Assembly (NCBI RefSeq): GCF_900111125.1
Contig: NZ_FOGE01000030.1
Location: forward strand, 1 to 50,198
Source: Sphingobium sp. YR768
GTDB lineage: Bacteria > Pseudomonadota > Alphaproteobacteria > Sphingomonadales > Sphingomonadaceae
Reading direction: 5' to 3'
Length of the DNA stretch: 50,198 nucleotides
The position numbers and the translations under genes were made by a program. Positions 39,522 through 47,941 of the stretch are shown piece by piece. The notes beneath the pieces are model-generated. The model saw only the letters and a program-made list of their open reading frames with translations. It did no database searches and had not been told where the DNA came from. Every line of letters begins with the position of its first letter. The stretch's first letter is position 1.

Positions 39522-42117
39522 GGACCGTCTCCCGCGATGTTTGAGCAAGGATGTTGGCGAGGGCGGGCCGGCAAGACCCGCAATTGGTACCCGCGCCAAG
39601 CGCCTTGCCGATGGCCGGCACGTCGACAAGCTGTTCGTCCCGGATCGCCGCGACGATCTGGTTGAGGCCGATGTCGAAACAGACGCAGATGGTCGCGCCC
39701 TTGTCCGGCTGGCTACCCGGCCCGCGCGCGGCAAGAACGGTGGCGCCCACCGCTTCGACCGAAAGCTGGCCGATCAGCCAGTCGCGCGAGGGCAACAGGC
39801 CGGTGCGGGTCACGAACAACACGGCCGCCAGCTTTCCGTCACGGATGATGGCGATCCGGCGGCTGCCGCGCGTCTGGTCGATCGCCTCGACCCGCTCGCC
39901 TTTGGGCAGGCAGGCTTCCAGCCGAGCCGGATCGCCATTGCCGGCAATCTCGTAGAGCGCGCCGCCCGGCACCGCCACCTTCGTCGCCCAGAGGCAGGGG
40001 AGCTTCACCGGTTCCTGCCCGCGCAGGATCAGGAAGCCCTTCCACTCGGTCGCGACCCGCTCGACGCTGGCCGGGGTCAACTTGAAGCCGGGCTGGCCCG
40101 AATGGGGATCGACCAATGGGCGCGGCAGCAGGCCGGTGCGCCCGCCGCTCGATATCTGGTCGGTCCAGTGGATCGGCGTGAAGATTTCGCCCGGACGCTG
40201 CCCCTCGCTCACGCTCACGCGGAAGATGCTGTTGCCCTGCGCGGTCTGGACGCGGGCAAGGTCGCGATCGACGATACCCAGTTGCTCGGCGTCCTGCGGA
40301 TGGATTTCCACCAGCGGCTCCTCGCGATGGCGGGCTAATTTCGGGGACAGTCCGGTGCGGCTCATCGTGTGCCACTGGTCGCGATAGCGTCCGGTGTTCA
40401 GCGTCATCGGCCACTGTTGGAGCGGCGCCTGAATATCCATCTGCTTCGCCAGCACCATCCGCGCCCTGCCGTCCGGCGTGGGGAAGCGGCCGTCGGCAAA
40501 GGGCTGGTCGCCCCAGCGAAAGGGCTCCATCGCGTCATAGGCATCGTTGCCGATGGTGGCGTGCGCACGCAGGTTCAACAATCGCTGCCCGTCATTCTGA
40601 TAGGCGGTCAGGCGTGCATGTTCGCGCCAGATATCGGCCGGCCGATCATAGGCGAAGGCATTGCGCCATCCCATGCGGCGGGCGACCTCCTTGACGCTCC
40701 ACCAGTCGGGCTTCACCTCTCCGGGCAGCGCCATAAAGGGCCGCTGGCGGCTAACGGTGCGGTCAGAATTGGTGACGGTGCCGTCTTTCTCCCCCCAACC
40801 GGCGGCGGGCAGGCGGACATGCGCATGGGTGCTGCTGTCGGTGTCAGCCATGATATCCGACACGACCAGGAAGGGGATCGACCCCAGCGCCTCGCGCACG
40901 CGCCCGGCATCGGGCAGCGAGACGGCAGGGTTGGTCGCCATGATCCATAGTGCCTTGACCCGCCCTTCGTTGATCGCCCGGAACAGGTCGACGGCCTTCA
41001 GCCCCGGCCTGGTGGCCATGGTCGGCGCGGCCCAGAAGCGGCCGACGCGGACCACATTGTCCGGTGCGAAGTCCATATGTGCCGCCAGCGTGGAGGCAAG
41101 GCCGCCGACCTCCCGCCCGCCCATGGCATTGGGCTGGCCGGTGATCGAGAAAGGCGCCGCGCCCGGTTTGCCGATACGACCGGTGGCGAGATGGACGTTG
41201 ATGATCGCATTGACCTGATCGGTGCCGCGGATCGACTGGTTGATGCCCTGGCTGAACAGGGTGACGGTGCGTGGGGTCGCAGCGAACAGCTCGAAAAACT
41301 GCTTCAACAGCGCCGGTTCGATGTCGCAGGTCGCGGCCGTGGTCCACAGGTCATGCCCGGTGCGGATATGCTCCCAGAAACCTTCGGGCGCGTTCACATG
41401 ATCGGCCAGATAGGCGGGATCAGTGATGCCCTGCGCATCACACCAGGCCAGCAGGCCGTTCATCAGGGCTACGTCGGTGCCGGGCTTTACTGGCAGATGC
41501 AGGTCGGCGCCCTCGCAGGTTTCGGTGCGGCGCGGGTCGATGACGACCAGCTTCGTCCCGCGTGCGGCACGGGCGGCCTGCATGCGCTGATAGACGATCG
41601 GGTGGCACCAGGCGGTGTTGGAGCCGACCAGCACGATCAGGTCGGCTTCCTCCAGATCGTCATAGCTGGCGGGCACCACATCCTCGCCAAAGGCCCGGTT
41701 ATGCCCGGCGACCGCGCTCGACATGCAAAGGCGCGAATTGGTGTCGATGTTCGCCGATCCAATGAAGCCCTTCATCAGCTTGTTGGCGACATAATAGTCC
41801 TCGGTCATCAACTGGCCGGAGACATAGAAAGCGACGCTGTCCGGGCCATAACGGTCGACCGTTTCCTTGAAGCGCTTCGCCACAAGGTCCAGCGCCTTGT
41901 CCCAACTCGCCCGCTTGGCTCCGATCATCGGATGCAGCAACCGGCCGGTCAGGCCGACGGTTTCGCCCAGATGCGTGCCCTTGGAACAGAGACGCCCGGC
42001 ATTGGCCGGATGCGCCTCGTCGCCCTTGATGACGACCGATCGCGGCCCGGTCGGCGTGGCCGAAATGCCGCAGCCGACGCCGCAATAGGCGCAGGTAGTG
42101 CGGACCGCCTGCCCCAT
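39508..42117 (-). CDS. nasA: Assimilatory nitrate reductase, catalytic subunit
   Basis: 869 residues. The N-terminal 4Fe-4S site is CAYCGVGC...LCSKG, followed by the molybdopterin guanine dinucleotide domains (SGQLMTEDYYVANKLMKGFI, NAMGGREVGGLAS, ATNPAVSLPDAGRVREAL). A C-terminal BFD-type 2Fe-2S domain is visible (CVCFDIG, GTNCGSCRPALANILAQ), the form that can take electrons without a separate NasC-type subunit; none is encoded nearby. It reduces nitrate to nitrite in the cytoplasm. ATG 42117 overlaps the nirD stop (ATGA); the frame is open further upstream, but that stretch is nirD DNA in another frame. Confidence 0.94.
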   Translation of the reverse strand: MGQAVRTTCAYCGVGCGISATPTGPRSVVIKGDEAHPANAGRLCSKGTHLGETVGLTGRLLHPMIGAKRASWDKALDLVAKRFKETVDRYGPDSVAFYVSGQLMTEDYYVANKLMKGFIGSANIDTNSRLCMSSAVAGHNRAFGEDVVPASYDDLEEADLIVLVGSNTAWCHPIVYQRMQAARAARGTKLVVIDPRRTETCEGADLHLPVKPGTDVALMNGLLAWCDAQGITDPAYLADHVNAPEGFWEHIRTGHDLWTTAATCDIEPALLKQFFELFAATPRTVTLFSQGINQSIRGTDQVNAIINVHLATGRIGKPGAAPFSITGQPNAMGGREVGGLASTLAAHMDFAPDNVVRVGRFWAAPTMATRPGLKAVDLFRAINEGRVKALWIMATNPAVSLPDAGRVREALGSIPFLVVSDIMADTDSSTHAHVRLPAAGWGEKDGTVTNSDRTVSRQRPFMALPGEVKPDWWSVKEVARRMGWRNAFAYDRPADIWREHARLTAYQNDGQRLLNLRAHATIGNDAYDAMEPFRWGDQPFADGRFPTPDGRARMVLAKQMDIQAPLQQWPMTLNTGRYRDQWHTMSRTGLSPKLARHREEPLVEIHPQDAEQLGIVDRDLARVQTAQGNSIFRVSVSEGQRPGEIFTPIHWTDQISSGGRTGLLPRPLVDPHSGQPGFKLTPASVERVATEWKGFLILRGQEPVKLPCLWATKVAVPGGALYEIAGNGDPARLEACLPKGERVEAIDQTRGSRRIAIIRDGKLAAVLFVTRTGLLPSRDWLIGQLSVEAVGATVLAARGPGSQPDKGATICVCFDIGLNQIVAAIRDEQLVDVPAIGKALGAGTNCGSCRPALANILAQTSRETVHAAE

Positions 42118-42452
42118 CAGGCCGCCGCCTGCATCGCGGCCGGACGGGCGATCAGGATACGTGTCCCATCCATCCGCACCGCGATGGTGGGCGTGCAACC
42201 TTCGTCCGCGCCCTGCGCCTCGCCCGTCTTCAGGGCGATGTTCCAATTGTGCAGCGGGCAGGCGACGCTATGGCCATGGACGATGCCCTGGCTCAATGGC
42301 CCCTTCTTGTGCGGGCATTCATTGACCAGCGCGAAGACATGGTCGTCGCCGGTGCGGAACACCGCGATTTCCTTCTCCCCTTCAATTTGCACCGTGCGGG
42401 CGCCGCGCCGGGGAATGTCGGCCAGCGTTCCGATGTCGATCCAGTCGGTCAT
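42117..42452 (-). CDS. nirD: Nitrite reductase small subunit, Rieske-like
   Basis: 111 residues from ATG 42452, 5 nt after the nirB stop. NirD-type Rieske fold with CPHKKGPLSQGIVHG and CPLHNWNIALKTGE; here the Cys-x-His and Cys-x2-His ligands are all kept, although many NirD proteins have lost them. It partners NirB in NADH-dependent nitrite reduction to ammonium. Order nirB-nirD-nasA with 5-nt and 4-nt-overlap junctions indicates one translation-coupled operon. Confidence 0.93.
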   Translation of the reverse strand: MTDWIDIGTLADIPRRGARTVQIEGEKEIAVFRTGDDHVFALVNECPHKKGPLSQGIVHGHSVACPLHNWNIALKTGEAQGADEGCTPTIAVRMDGTRILIARPAAMQAAA

Positions 42453-42457
42453 GAATG

Positions 42458-44980
42458 TCACTCCGCAGCGATGGCAATAGGGGCGAGCGGCTGATGCAGT
42501 TCCGCCTGCGCTCCGGCGGCACGCTCTGCCCATGGGTCTTCCTGAGAGAAGCTCTGCGAATAAAGGAAGCGCCCGCGCAGCGCCTCGCGGCCTGCATCAT
42601 CTTCCACGATCCGCTGCTTGATATAGTCGACGCCGACCCGCTCGATCCACGGCGCGGTGCGCTCCAGATAGCGGGCCTCTTCACGATAAAGCTGGGTGAA
42701 GGCGGCGCAATAATCCATCGCCTCCTGCTCGGTAGCGACCTTGCACAGCAGGTCGGTGGCGCGAACATGGATACCGCCATTGCCGCCGACATGCAGTTCA
42801 TAGCCGGAGTCCACGCAGACCACGCCGAAATCCTTGATCGTCGCCTCCGCGCAATTACGGGGGCAGCCCGACACGGCAATCTTGAACTTGTGGGGCATCC
42901 ACGATCCCCAGGTCATCCGCTCGATCTTGACGCCAAGGCCAGTCGAATCCTGTGTGCCAAAGCGGCACCATTCGCTGCCCACACAGGTCTTCACCGTGCG
43001 CAGCGACTTGCCATAGGCATGGCCCGACACCATGCCGGCAGCATTCAGGTCAGCCCAGACGGCCGGCAGATCTTCCTTCCTGATGCCGAAAATGTCGAGG
43101 CGCTGGCCGCCCGTCACCTTCACCATCGGGGCGTTGAACTTCTCGACCACATCGGCGATCGCGCGCAGTTCTCGCGGATTAGTGAGACCACCCCACATGC
43201 GCGGAACGACCGAATAGGTGCCGTCTTTCTGGATGTTGGCGTGCATCCGCTCGTTGACGAAGCGGCTCTGCTGATCGTCCTGATAGTCTCCGGGCAGCGC
43301 GCAGAGCAGATAATAGTTGAGCGCGGGGCGGCAGGAGGAACAGCCGTCCGGGGTCGACCAGTGCAGCAACTGCATCACTTCGGGGATGGAGCGCATATTC
43401 TGCGCCACGATCTCGCGGCGGACATCGTCATGCGTGAAGCTGGTGCATTTGCACATCGTCTTTGGGCCGGACTTCACATCGTCGCCCAGCACCACCGCCA
43501 GCAGATTTTCGACCAGACCCGTGCAACTGCCGCAGCTTGCCGACGCCTTGCAGGTGGCGCGAACGGCATCGAGGCTGCAATTGCCTGCCTCGATGCAGGA
43601 CACAACCTGGCCCTTGCTGACGCCGTTGCAGCCGCAAATCTCGGCATCGTCCGAGAGCGCCGCAACGGCCGCCTTAGGGTCCAGCGCGCCTCCTCCAGAG
43701 GCGAAAGCCTGACCGAAGATCAGCAGGTCGCGAATGTCGGCGACATTCTCTTCGCGCTTCAGCATGTCGAAATACCAGCCGCCATCGACGGTATCGCCAT
43801 AGAGCACCGCGCCGACGATCTTGTCGTCCTTGACGATGACGCGCTTGTAAACCCCGCGTGAGGCGTCGCGCAGGACGATATCCTCGCACCCCTCACCACC
43901 GGAAAAGTCGCCGGCCGAGAAAACGTCCAGACCCGCGACCTTCAACTTGGTCGACGTGACGGATCCCTTATAGCCGCTATGCTGACCGGTCAGACCGTCG
44001 GCCAAGCTGCGGCACATGTCCCACAGCGGCGCGACAAGGCCATAAACATTGCCGTCATGCTCGACACATTCACCCACAGCCAGAACATCGGGGTCGCTCG
44101 TCACCATATGGTCGTCGACCCTGATGCCACGATTGACGTCCAGTCCGGCTTCACGCGCCAGCCCGGTCGCGGGGCGAATGCCCACCGCCATGACGACGAG
44201 GCTGGCCGGGATTTCGCGACCGTCCTTCAGGCGGACGCCCTCGACCTTGCCGTCGCCATAAATGGCTTCGGTATTCGCGCCGGTCAGGATGGTCTGGCCG
44301 CGCCCTTCCAGCGCACTCTTGAGCAACCAGCCGGCCGCTTCGTCCAGCTGCCGCTCCATCAGCGTGTCCATCAGGTGGATGACCGTCACCTTCATGCCGC
44401 GCAGGGTCAGGCCATGCGCCGCTTCCAACCCCAGCAAGCCGCCGCCGATCACCACCGCGCTGCCTCCGCCAGCCGCTTCGCCGGCTTTCGCCGCCGCCAG
44501 CATGGTGTCGACATCCTTCATGTCGCGGAAGCTGATGACGCCGGGCAGATCCTTGCCCGGCACCGGGATGATGAACGGGTCGGAGCCGGTCGCGATCAGC
44601 AGCTTGTCATAATGAACCGTGCGACCGCTCTGTGCTGTTACGCGCTTGGCATCGCGATCGATCCCCGTCACCGGATCACCAGCGATCAGTTCGATGCCAT
44701 TATCGTCGTACCAGGCGCGGTCGTTGATGACGATCTGCTCGAACGTCTTCTCCCCCGCCAGCACCGGCGACAGCATGATGCGATTATAGTTTACATAAGG
44801 CTCGGCGCCGAAAATGGTGACGCGATAGCGTCCCGCATCCCGCGCCAGCAATTCCTCGACCGCGCGGCAGCCGGCCATGCCGTTGCCCACGACCACCAGA
44901 TGTTCCCGTACATCGTCGGCGGGGACGAGGATATCCTTGTCGCTCTCTGCCGCCGGTGCCAATCCGTCCTGAAATTCCAT
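42458..44980 (-). CDS. nirB: Nitrite reductase (NADH), large subunit
   Basis: 840 residues. Domain order: FAD domain (VVVGNGMAGCRAVEELLARD), NADH domain (VVIGGGLLGLEAAHGL), BFD 2Fe-2S (CGCNGVSKGQV, SCGSCTGLV), then the siroheme/4Fe-4S module with TCVGSEWCRFGTQDS and SGCPRNCAEA. It reduces nitrite to ammonium in the cytoplasm using NADH. The start MEFQDGLAP follows CTGGAG and CGGGG. The frame is also open for 29 codons upstream through the leader hairpins (from 45067), probably by chance, though an upstream start would place the terminator inside translated RNA. An ANTAR-type leader (44999-45097) controls the operon. Confidence 0.95.
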   Translation of the reverse strand: MEFQDGLAPAAESDKDILVPADDVREHLVVVGNGMAGCRAVEELLARDAGRYRVTIFGAEPYVNYNRIMLSPVLAGEKTFEQIVINDRAWYDDNGIELIAGDPVTGIDRDAKRVTAQSGRTVHYDKLLIATGSDPFIIPVPGKDLPGVISFRDMKDVDTMLAAAKAGEAAGGGSAVVIGGGLLGLEAAHGLTLRGMKVTVIHLMDTLMERQLDEAAGWLLKSALEGRGQTILTGANTEAIYGDGKVEGVRLKDGREIPASLVVMAVGIRPATGLAREAGLDVNRGIRVDDHMVTSDPDVLAVGECVEHDGNVYGLVAPLWDMCRSLADGLTGQHSGYKGSVTSTKLKVAGLDVFSAGDFSGGEGCEDIVLRDASRGVYKRVIVKDDKIVGAVLYGDTVDGGWYFDMLKREENVADIRDLLIFGQAFASGGGALDPKAAVAALSDDAEICGCNGVSKGQVVSCIEAGNCSLDAVRATCKASASCGSCTGLVENLLAVVLGDDVKSGPKTMCKCTSFTHDDVRREIVAQNMRSIPEVMQLLHWSTPDGCSSCRPALNYYLLCALPGDYQDDQQSRFVNERMHANIQKDGTYSVVPRMWGGLTNPRELRAIADVVEKFNAPMVKVTGGQRLDIFGIRKEDLPAVWADLNAAGMVSGHAYGKSLRTVKTCVGSEWCRFGTQDSTGLGVKIERMTWGSWMPHKFKIAVSGCPRNCAEATIKDFGVVCVDSGYELHVGGNGGIHVRATDLLCKVATEQEAMDYCAAFTQLYREEARYLERTAPWIERVGVDYIKQRIVEDDAGREALRGRFLYSQSFSQEDPWAERAAGAQAELHQPLAPIAIAAE

Positions 44981-44998
44981 CCCCGTGACTCCAGAAAA

Positions 44999-45059
44999 CA
45001 AAAAAGCCGCCATCCGGACCTCCGGGGTTTTAAAACCCGAAAGTCTGGATGGCGGCTTT
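44999..45059 (-). terminator. Leader terminator of the nirB operon
   Basis: Read leftward: AAAGCCGCCATCC, an inner GGGTTTTAAAACCC-containing stem, then GGATGGCGGCTTTTTT. A strong 13-bp outer stem followed by a U-run, wholly inside the untranslated leader and 18 nt before the nirB ATG. Without antitermination it should stop most transcripts before nirB. Confidence 0.9.
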
Positions 45060-45097
45060 GCCATCATATTGCGCCTTGCCAGTTCTACCCTGAACCG
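45048..45097 (-). promoter_or_regulatory. ANTAR target RNA (P1/P2 hairpins) in the nirB leader
   Basis: Read leftward, P1 is CGGTTC-AGGGTA-GAACTG (45097-45080) and P2 is GATGGC-AAAGCC-GCCATC (45065-45048). Both loops are six bases with A at position 1 and G at position 4, the known ANTAR-domain binding signature. The 3' arm and loop of P2 are the same bases as the 5' arm of the terminator, so P2 and terminator exclude each other. NasT bound to P1/P2 should therefore let transcription through. The structures were drawn by eye. Confidence 0.85.
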
Positions 45098-45139
45098 CCG
45101 CAGCTATGTGAAGGAGGACATCCTTGTCCCTTGCAGTGC

Positions 45140-45168
45140 AGCATATGCGGATTCGCCTGACGGCTCAA
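45140..45168 (-). promoter_or_regulatory. Candidate promoter of the nirB operon
   Basis: TTGAGC (45168-45163), a 17-bp spacer and TATGCT (45145-45140) read leftward, each matching the sigma-70 consensus at 4 of 6 bases. The implied start near 45133 gives a leader of about 150 nt that includes both ANTAR hairpins. Confidence 0.4.
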
Positions 45169-45186
45169 GCGAATCCTTGATATGCT
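45140..45186. repeat. Large inverted repeat over the nirB promoter region
   Basis: AGCATAT...ATATGCT outer arms and GGATTCGC...GCGAATCC inner arms around a 12-nt centre. It overlaps the candidate promoter. No T-run follows on the porin strand, so it is either a weak terminator for the porin or a regulator dyad. Confidence 0.5.
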
Positions 45187-45192
45187 TTTCAA

Positions 45193-46401
45193 TCAGATGG
45201 CCCAGTCGGCCTGAAACCACAGCTTTTCGGTGTCGGTGGCCATCGCCCTGGCATCATAATGGGCATAGCGGACAGACAGCATCGTCTTCTTCACTTTCGC
45301 GGACGCAAGAAGATCGATCTCATTGCCATAATGCTGGTCCAGCCGGTCGCTGTCGAACCGATGCCAGCTGGCCGACAGCGCCACGCCCGACAGCGGCCCC
45401 AATTGCTTCCAGCCATAGCCGCCACCGACATAGAGATCGCGGATGCCATTGGCCGGCGTAGTCAGGAATTTGTCGGCCCAGCCCTGAAATTTGAAATTGG
45501 TGCCTAATGGCGTCTGGAAACTGGTGAAAGCCGCGCCGCTGCTGGCGCCCAGCACTTCATAGCCGGCGTTCAGCTTCCATCCCTTCACGTCCAGCGTGCC
45601 GTCCGCCAGCCAGTAATCGGCGCTGTAGGCGTTGGGATTACGGTGATAGTCCGACTGGCGCGCATAGCTGAGCTGATAGCTGATCTTCGCTGCCTTCGAC
45701 AGCGGACGCACCCCCGCCAGCCGCACGCCATAGGTCTGGCTCGACAGGCGAAATGCTTGTACCGCTGCTTCATCCTGATCGACTAGATAGGCAAAGCCGG
45801 TCAGCGTGCCGACGGGCGTAGCATAAGACAGGTTGGCGAGAATATTGTCGCCACTCACCGCCTGTTGCCGTGCCCCCTTGCCCTGAAAACCCCAGATCGT
45901 CCGGACGGACCAGGCATAGGCGACATCCAGCTTCAGCCCCTTGGCCGGCGTGATTTCGGCACGCACGGCGTCGAAGGTCTGGCCATTGTCGCGAAAGGCG
46001 ACATTGCCGACAAAGCGCTCATCATCCAGCGCGATCTTCTGCCGGCCACCGGTCAGGGTGAAGACTTTGGCCTTATATTGCAGCTGGGCGATATAAAGCG
46101 CGACATTTTCCGGATCAGCGACGATCGGCCGGGTGGCCGCACCATTCACGCCATCATAATGTTTGTCGACCAGCGCCAGCATCCCCTGGCCCACGATCGT
46201 CGCGGACAGCGCCCCGCTGCTGGCCATCAGTCCGGCGCGGGCGCGAACGGTCAGCGCATCGGCCTTTTCCTCCGGCAATCCTTCCTGATCGGCATGTTCG
46301 TAGCGCAGCCGCGCTTCGGCTATGGGTTTCAGGCTGATGGTCTGGGCGCAAGCCGGCCCTGCGACGGCCAGCATAGCCGCCGATGCGAGAAGATATTTCA
46401 T
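45193..46401 (-). CDS. Outer-membrane porin (alginate export/nitrate-associated type)
   Basis: 402 residues from ATG 46401, where a signal peptide begins (KYLLASAAMLAVAGPACAQT, cut after ACA). The remainder is a beta-barrel with alternating aromatic strands (ISLKPIAEARLRYEHADQEG, LSVRYAHYDARAMATDTEKL) ending WFQADWAI. It resembles the alginate-export-type porins often found in nas clusters. It is the second gene after the nitrate transporter (79 bp gap) and so lies downstream of the first ANTAR leader. Passage of nitrate across the outer membrane is inferred from context only. Confidence 0.8.
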   Translation of the reverse strand: MKYLLASAAMLAVAGPACAQTISLKPIAEARLRYEHADQEGLPEEKADALTVRARAGLMASSGALSATIVGQGMLALVDKHYDGVNGAATRPIVADPENVALYIAQLQYKAKVFTLTGGRQKIALDDERFVGNVAFRDNGQTFDAVRAEITPAKGLKLDVAYAWSVRTIWGFQGKGARQQAVSGDNILANLSYATPVGTLTGFAYLVDQDEAAVQAFRLSSQTYGVRLAGVRPLSKAAKISYQLSYARQSDYHRNPNAYSADYWLADGTLDVKGWKLNAGYEVLGASSGAAFTSFQTPLGTNFKFQGWADKFLTTPANGIRDLYVGGGYGWKQLGPLSGVALSASWHRFDSDRLDQHYGNEIDLLASAKVKKTMLSVRYAHYDARAMATDTEKLWFQADWAI

Positions 46402-46480
46402 GGAAAGCACGTCCCCCCTCGGACGAGATGGATACGACCCGAATGGGGCGGCGGTCATTGCCGCCGCCCTCCTCTCCGGA

Positions 46481-47725
46481 TCAGATGCGGGCGCCCGTCT
46501 TCCAGGTCGCGCGCCACTTGGCCTTCACCAGCGTCACCCCCAGCAGCGCGACGATCGCCAGCCCGGCAAAGATCAGGAAGCCGGGCGCAAAGCTGCCGGT
46601 CAGCTGCTTGGCAAGGCCCAGCGAACTGGCAAGATAGAAGCCGCCAATGCCGCCCGCCATGCCGACAAGGCCGGTCATGATGCCGATTTCGGCCTGAAAA
46701 CGCTGCGGCACCAACTGGAACACCGAACCATTGCCCGTGCCCAGCGCCAGCATCGCGACAACGAAGCAGGCGAGAGCCGCTGCCAGCGTCGTTGCCTGAC
46801 TGACGCCCGCCAGAGCGATGGCAGCCACCACATAGACGATCATCAGCGCCTTCGACCCGCCGATCTTGTCAGCCAGCGCGCCGCCCATCGGCCGCACCAG
46901 CGATCCGGCAAAGACGCAGCCGGCCGTGCAATATCCCGCCACGATCGGCGTCAGGCCGAACTGGTCGGTAAAGTAAATGGGCAGGCTGGCGGCCAGACCG
47001 ACGAACCCGCCAAAGGTGACGGCATAGAAAGCCATCAGCCACCAGGCATCGGCCTGCTTGAGAGGCTGGAAATAATCCACGATCTTCTTGGGCGCTGGCG
47101 CGTTGGGCGCGTCTTTGGCCATGATCATGTACAGGACGAAGACGATCGCCAGCGGGATGCAAGCCAGACCCAGCACCGCGTTCCAACCGAAAATCTTGGC
47201 CAGTACCGGGGCAAAGAGCGACGCGAGCACGGTGCCCGAATTGCCCATGCCGGCCAGGCCCATCGCCTTGCCCTGATGCTCAGGCGGATACCAGCGGCTG
47301 GCCAACGGCAGCGCGATCGCGAAACTGGCGCCAGCAAAGCCCAGGATCACGCCCAGCGCCAGCGTACCGCCGAAACTGTCAATCCCCGCCACCCAAGCGG
47401 TGAACAGGCCGGCGATGACGATGATCTGGCTGATCGCGCCCGACAATTTCGGACCGATCCGGTCGACCAGCAGGCCGTTGACGACGCGCAGCAGCGCCCC
47501 GGCCAACGTCGGCGTCGCAACCATCAGACCTTTTTCGGCCGGAGTCAGCGCCAGCGTCTTGGAAATCATCGGCGCCAGCGGGCCGAGCAGCACCCACACC
47601 ATGAAGGCAAGGTCGAAATAGAGAAAGGCAGCGATCAGCGTCGGCGTGTGGCCGGCCTTCCAGAAGCTGGTCGTCGGCGCGGTCGCGGCATCCTGTGCTT
47701 CGCGATCCCAATAAGCGGTTGCCAT
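46481..47725 (-). CDS. Nitrate/nitrite MFS transporter (NarK/NasA class)
   Basis: 414 residues with about 12 membrane segments. The nitrate signature is present twice: GFAGASFAIALPLASRWYPP EHQGKAMGLAGMGNSGT in the first half and MGGALADKIGG with GTGNGSVFQLVP in the second, close to the G-rich NNP motifs. It imports nitrate for cytoplasmic reduction. ATG 47725 follows GGGGGACGTATC; the frame is open 39 codons upstream through the leader, but no start there is convincing. It is first in a transporter-porin unit under its own ANTAR leader (47757-47851), separate from nirB. Confidence 0.93.
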   Translation of the reverse strand: MATAYWDREAQDAATAPTTSFWKAGHTPTLIAAFLYFDLAFMVWVLLGPLAPMISKTLALTPAEKGLMVATPTLAGALLRVVNGLLVDRIGPKLSGAISQIIVIAGLFTAWVAGIDSFGGTLALGVILGFAGASFAIALPLASRWYPPEHQGKAMGLAGMGNSGTVLASLFAPVLAKIFGWNAVLGLACIPLAIVFVLYMIMAKDAPNAPAPKKIVDYFQPLKQADAWWLMAFYAVTFGGFVGLAASLPIYFTDQFGLTPIVAGYCTAGCVFAGSLVRPMGGALADKIGGSKALMIVYVVAAIALAGVSQATTLAAALACFVVAMLALGTGNGSVFQLVPQRFQAEIGIMTGLVGMAGGIGGFYLASSLGLAKQLTGSFAPGFLIFAGLAIVALLGVTLVKAKWRATWKTGARI

Positions 47726-47756
47726 GATACGTCCCCCAATAAACGGAAATGGACAC

Positions 47757-47810
47757 GAAAAAAGCCGCAGCCCGGACAGCATCCCTTGGGATGATCCGGT
47801 CAGCGGCTTT
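47757..47810 (-). terminator. Leader terminator of the nitrate transporter unit
   Basis: Read leftward: AAAGCCGC, CCGGA and CATCCC arms pair with GGGATG, TCCGG and GCGGCTTTTTT. A long interrupted stem with a clear U-run, 31 nt before the transporter ATG. It matches the nirB leader terminator at its base (AAAGCCGC...GCGGCTTTTTT) but not inside. Confidence 0.88.
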
Positions 47811-47851
47811 GCTGCGAAATATGGTGAAGATGGCGGTCCCACCTTTGGGAC
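47801..47851 (-). promoter_or_regulatory. ANTAR target RNA (P1/P2 hairpins) in the transporter leader
   Basis: Read leftward, P1 is GTCCC-AAAGGT-GGGAC (47851-47836) and P2 is CAGC-AAAGCC-GCTG (47814-47801). Both hexaloops have A1 and G4, and the P2 loop is identical to that before nirB. The P2 3' side overlaps the 5' arm of the terminator, as before nirB. The P2 stem is short (4 bp), so folding is less certain. Confidence 0.8.
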
Positions 47852-47891
47852 GGCGCATCCGGATAGGCGCGCTTCGTCGCGCGACCCTTAT

Positions 47892-47920
47892 GTTATCTCG
47901 CGAATCGCATCATGTTGCAA
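47892..47920 (-). promoter_or_regulatory. Candidate promoter of the nitrate transporter unit
   Basis: TTGCAA (47920-47915), 17-bp spacer, GATAAC (47897-47892), read leftward. The implied start near 47885 places P1, P2 and the terminator in a leader of about 160 nt, the same layout as before nirB. Confidence 0.4.
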
Positions 47921-47941
47921 GGCACAAAATTTCCCGCCGAT

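Noticed and set aside
41077..42480. A 467-codon rightward open frame across nirD and the nitrate reductase start
   Set aside because: Antisense to the molybdopterin and Rieske domains of real genes.
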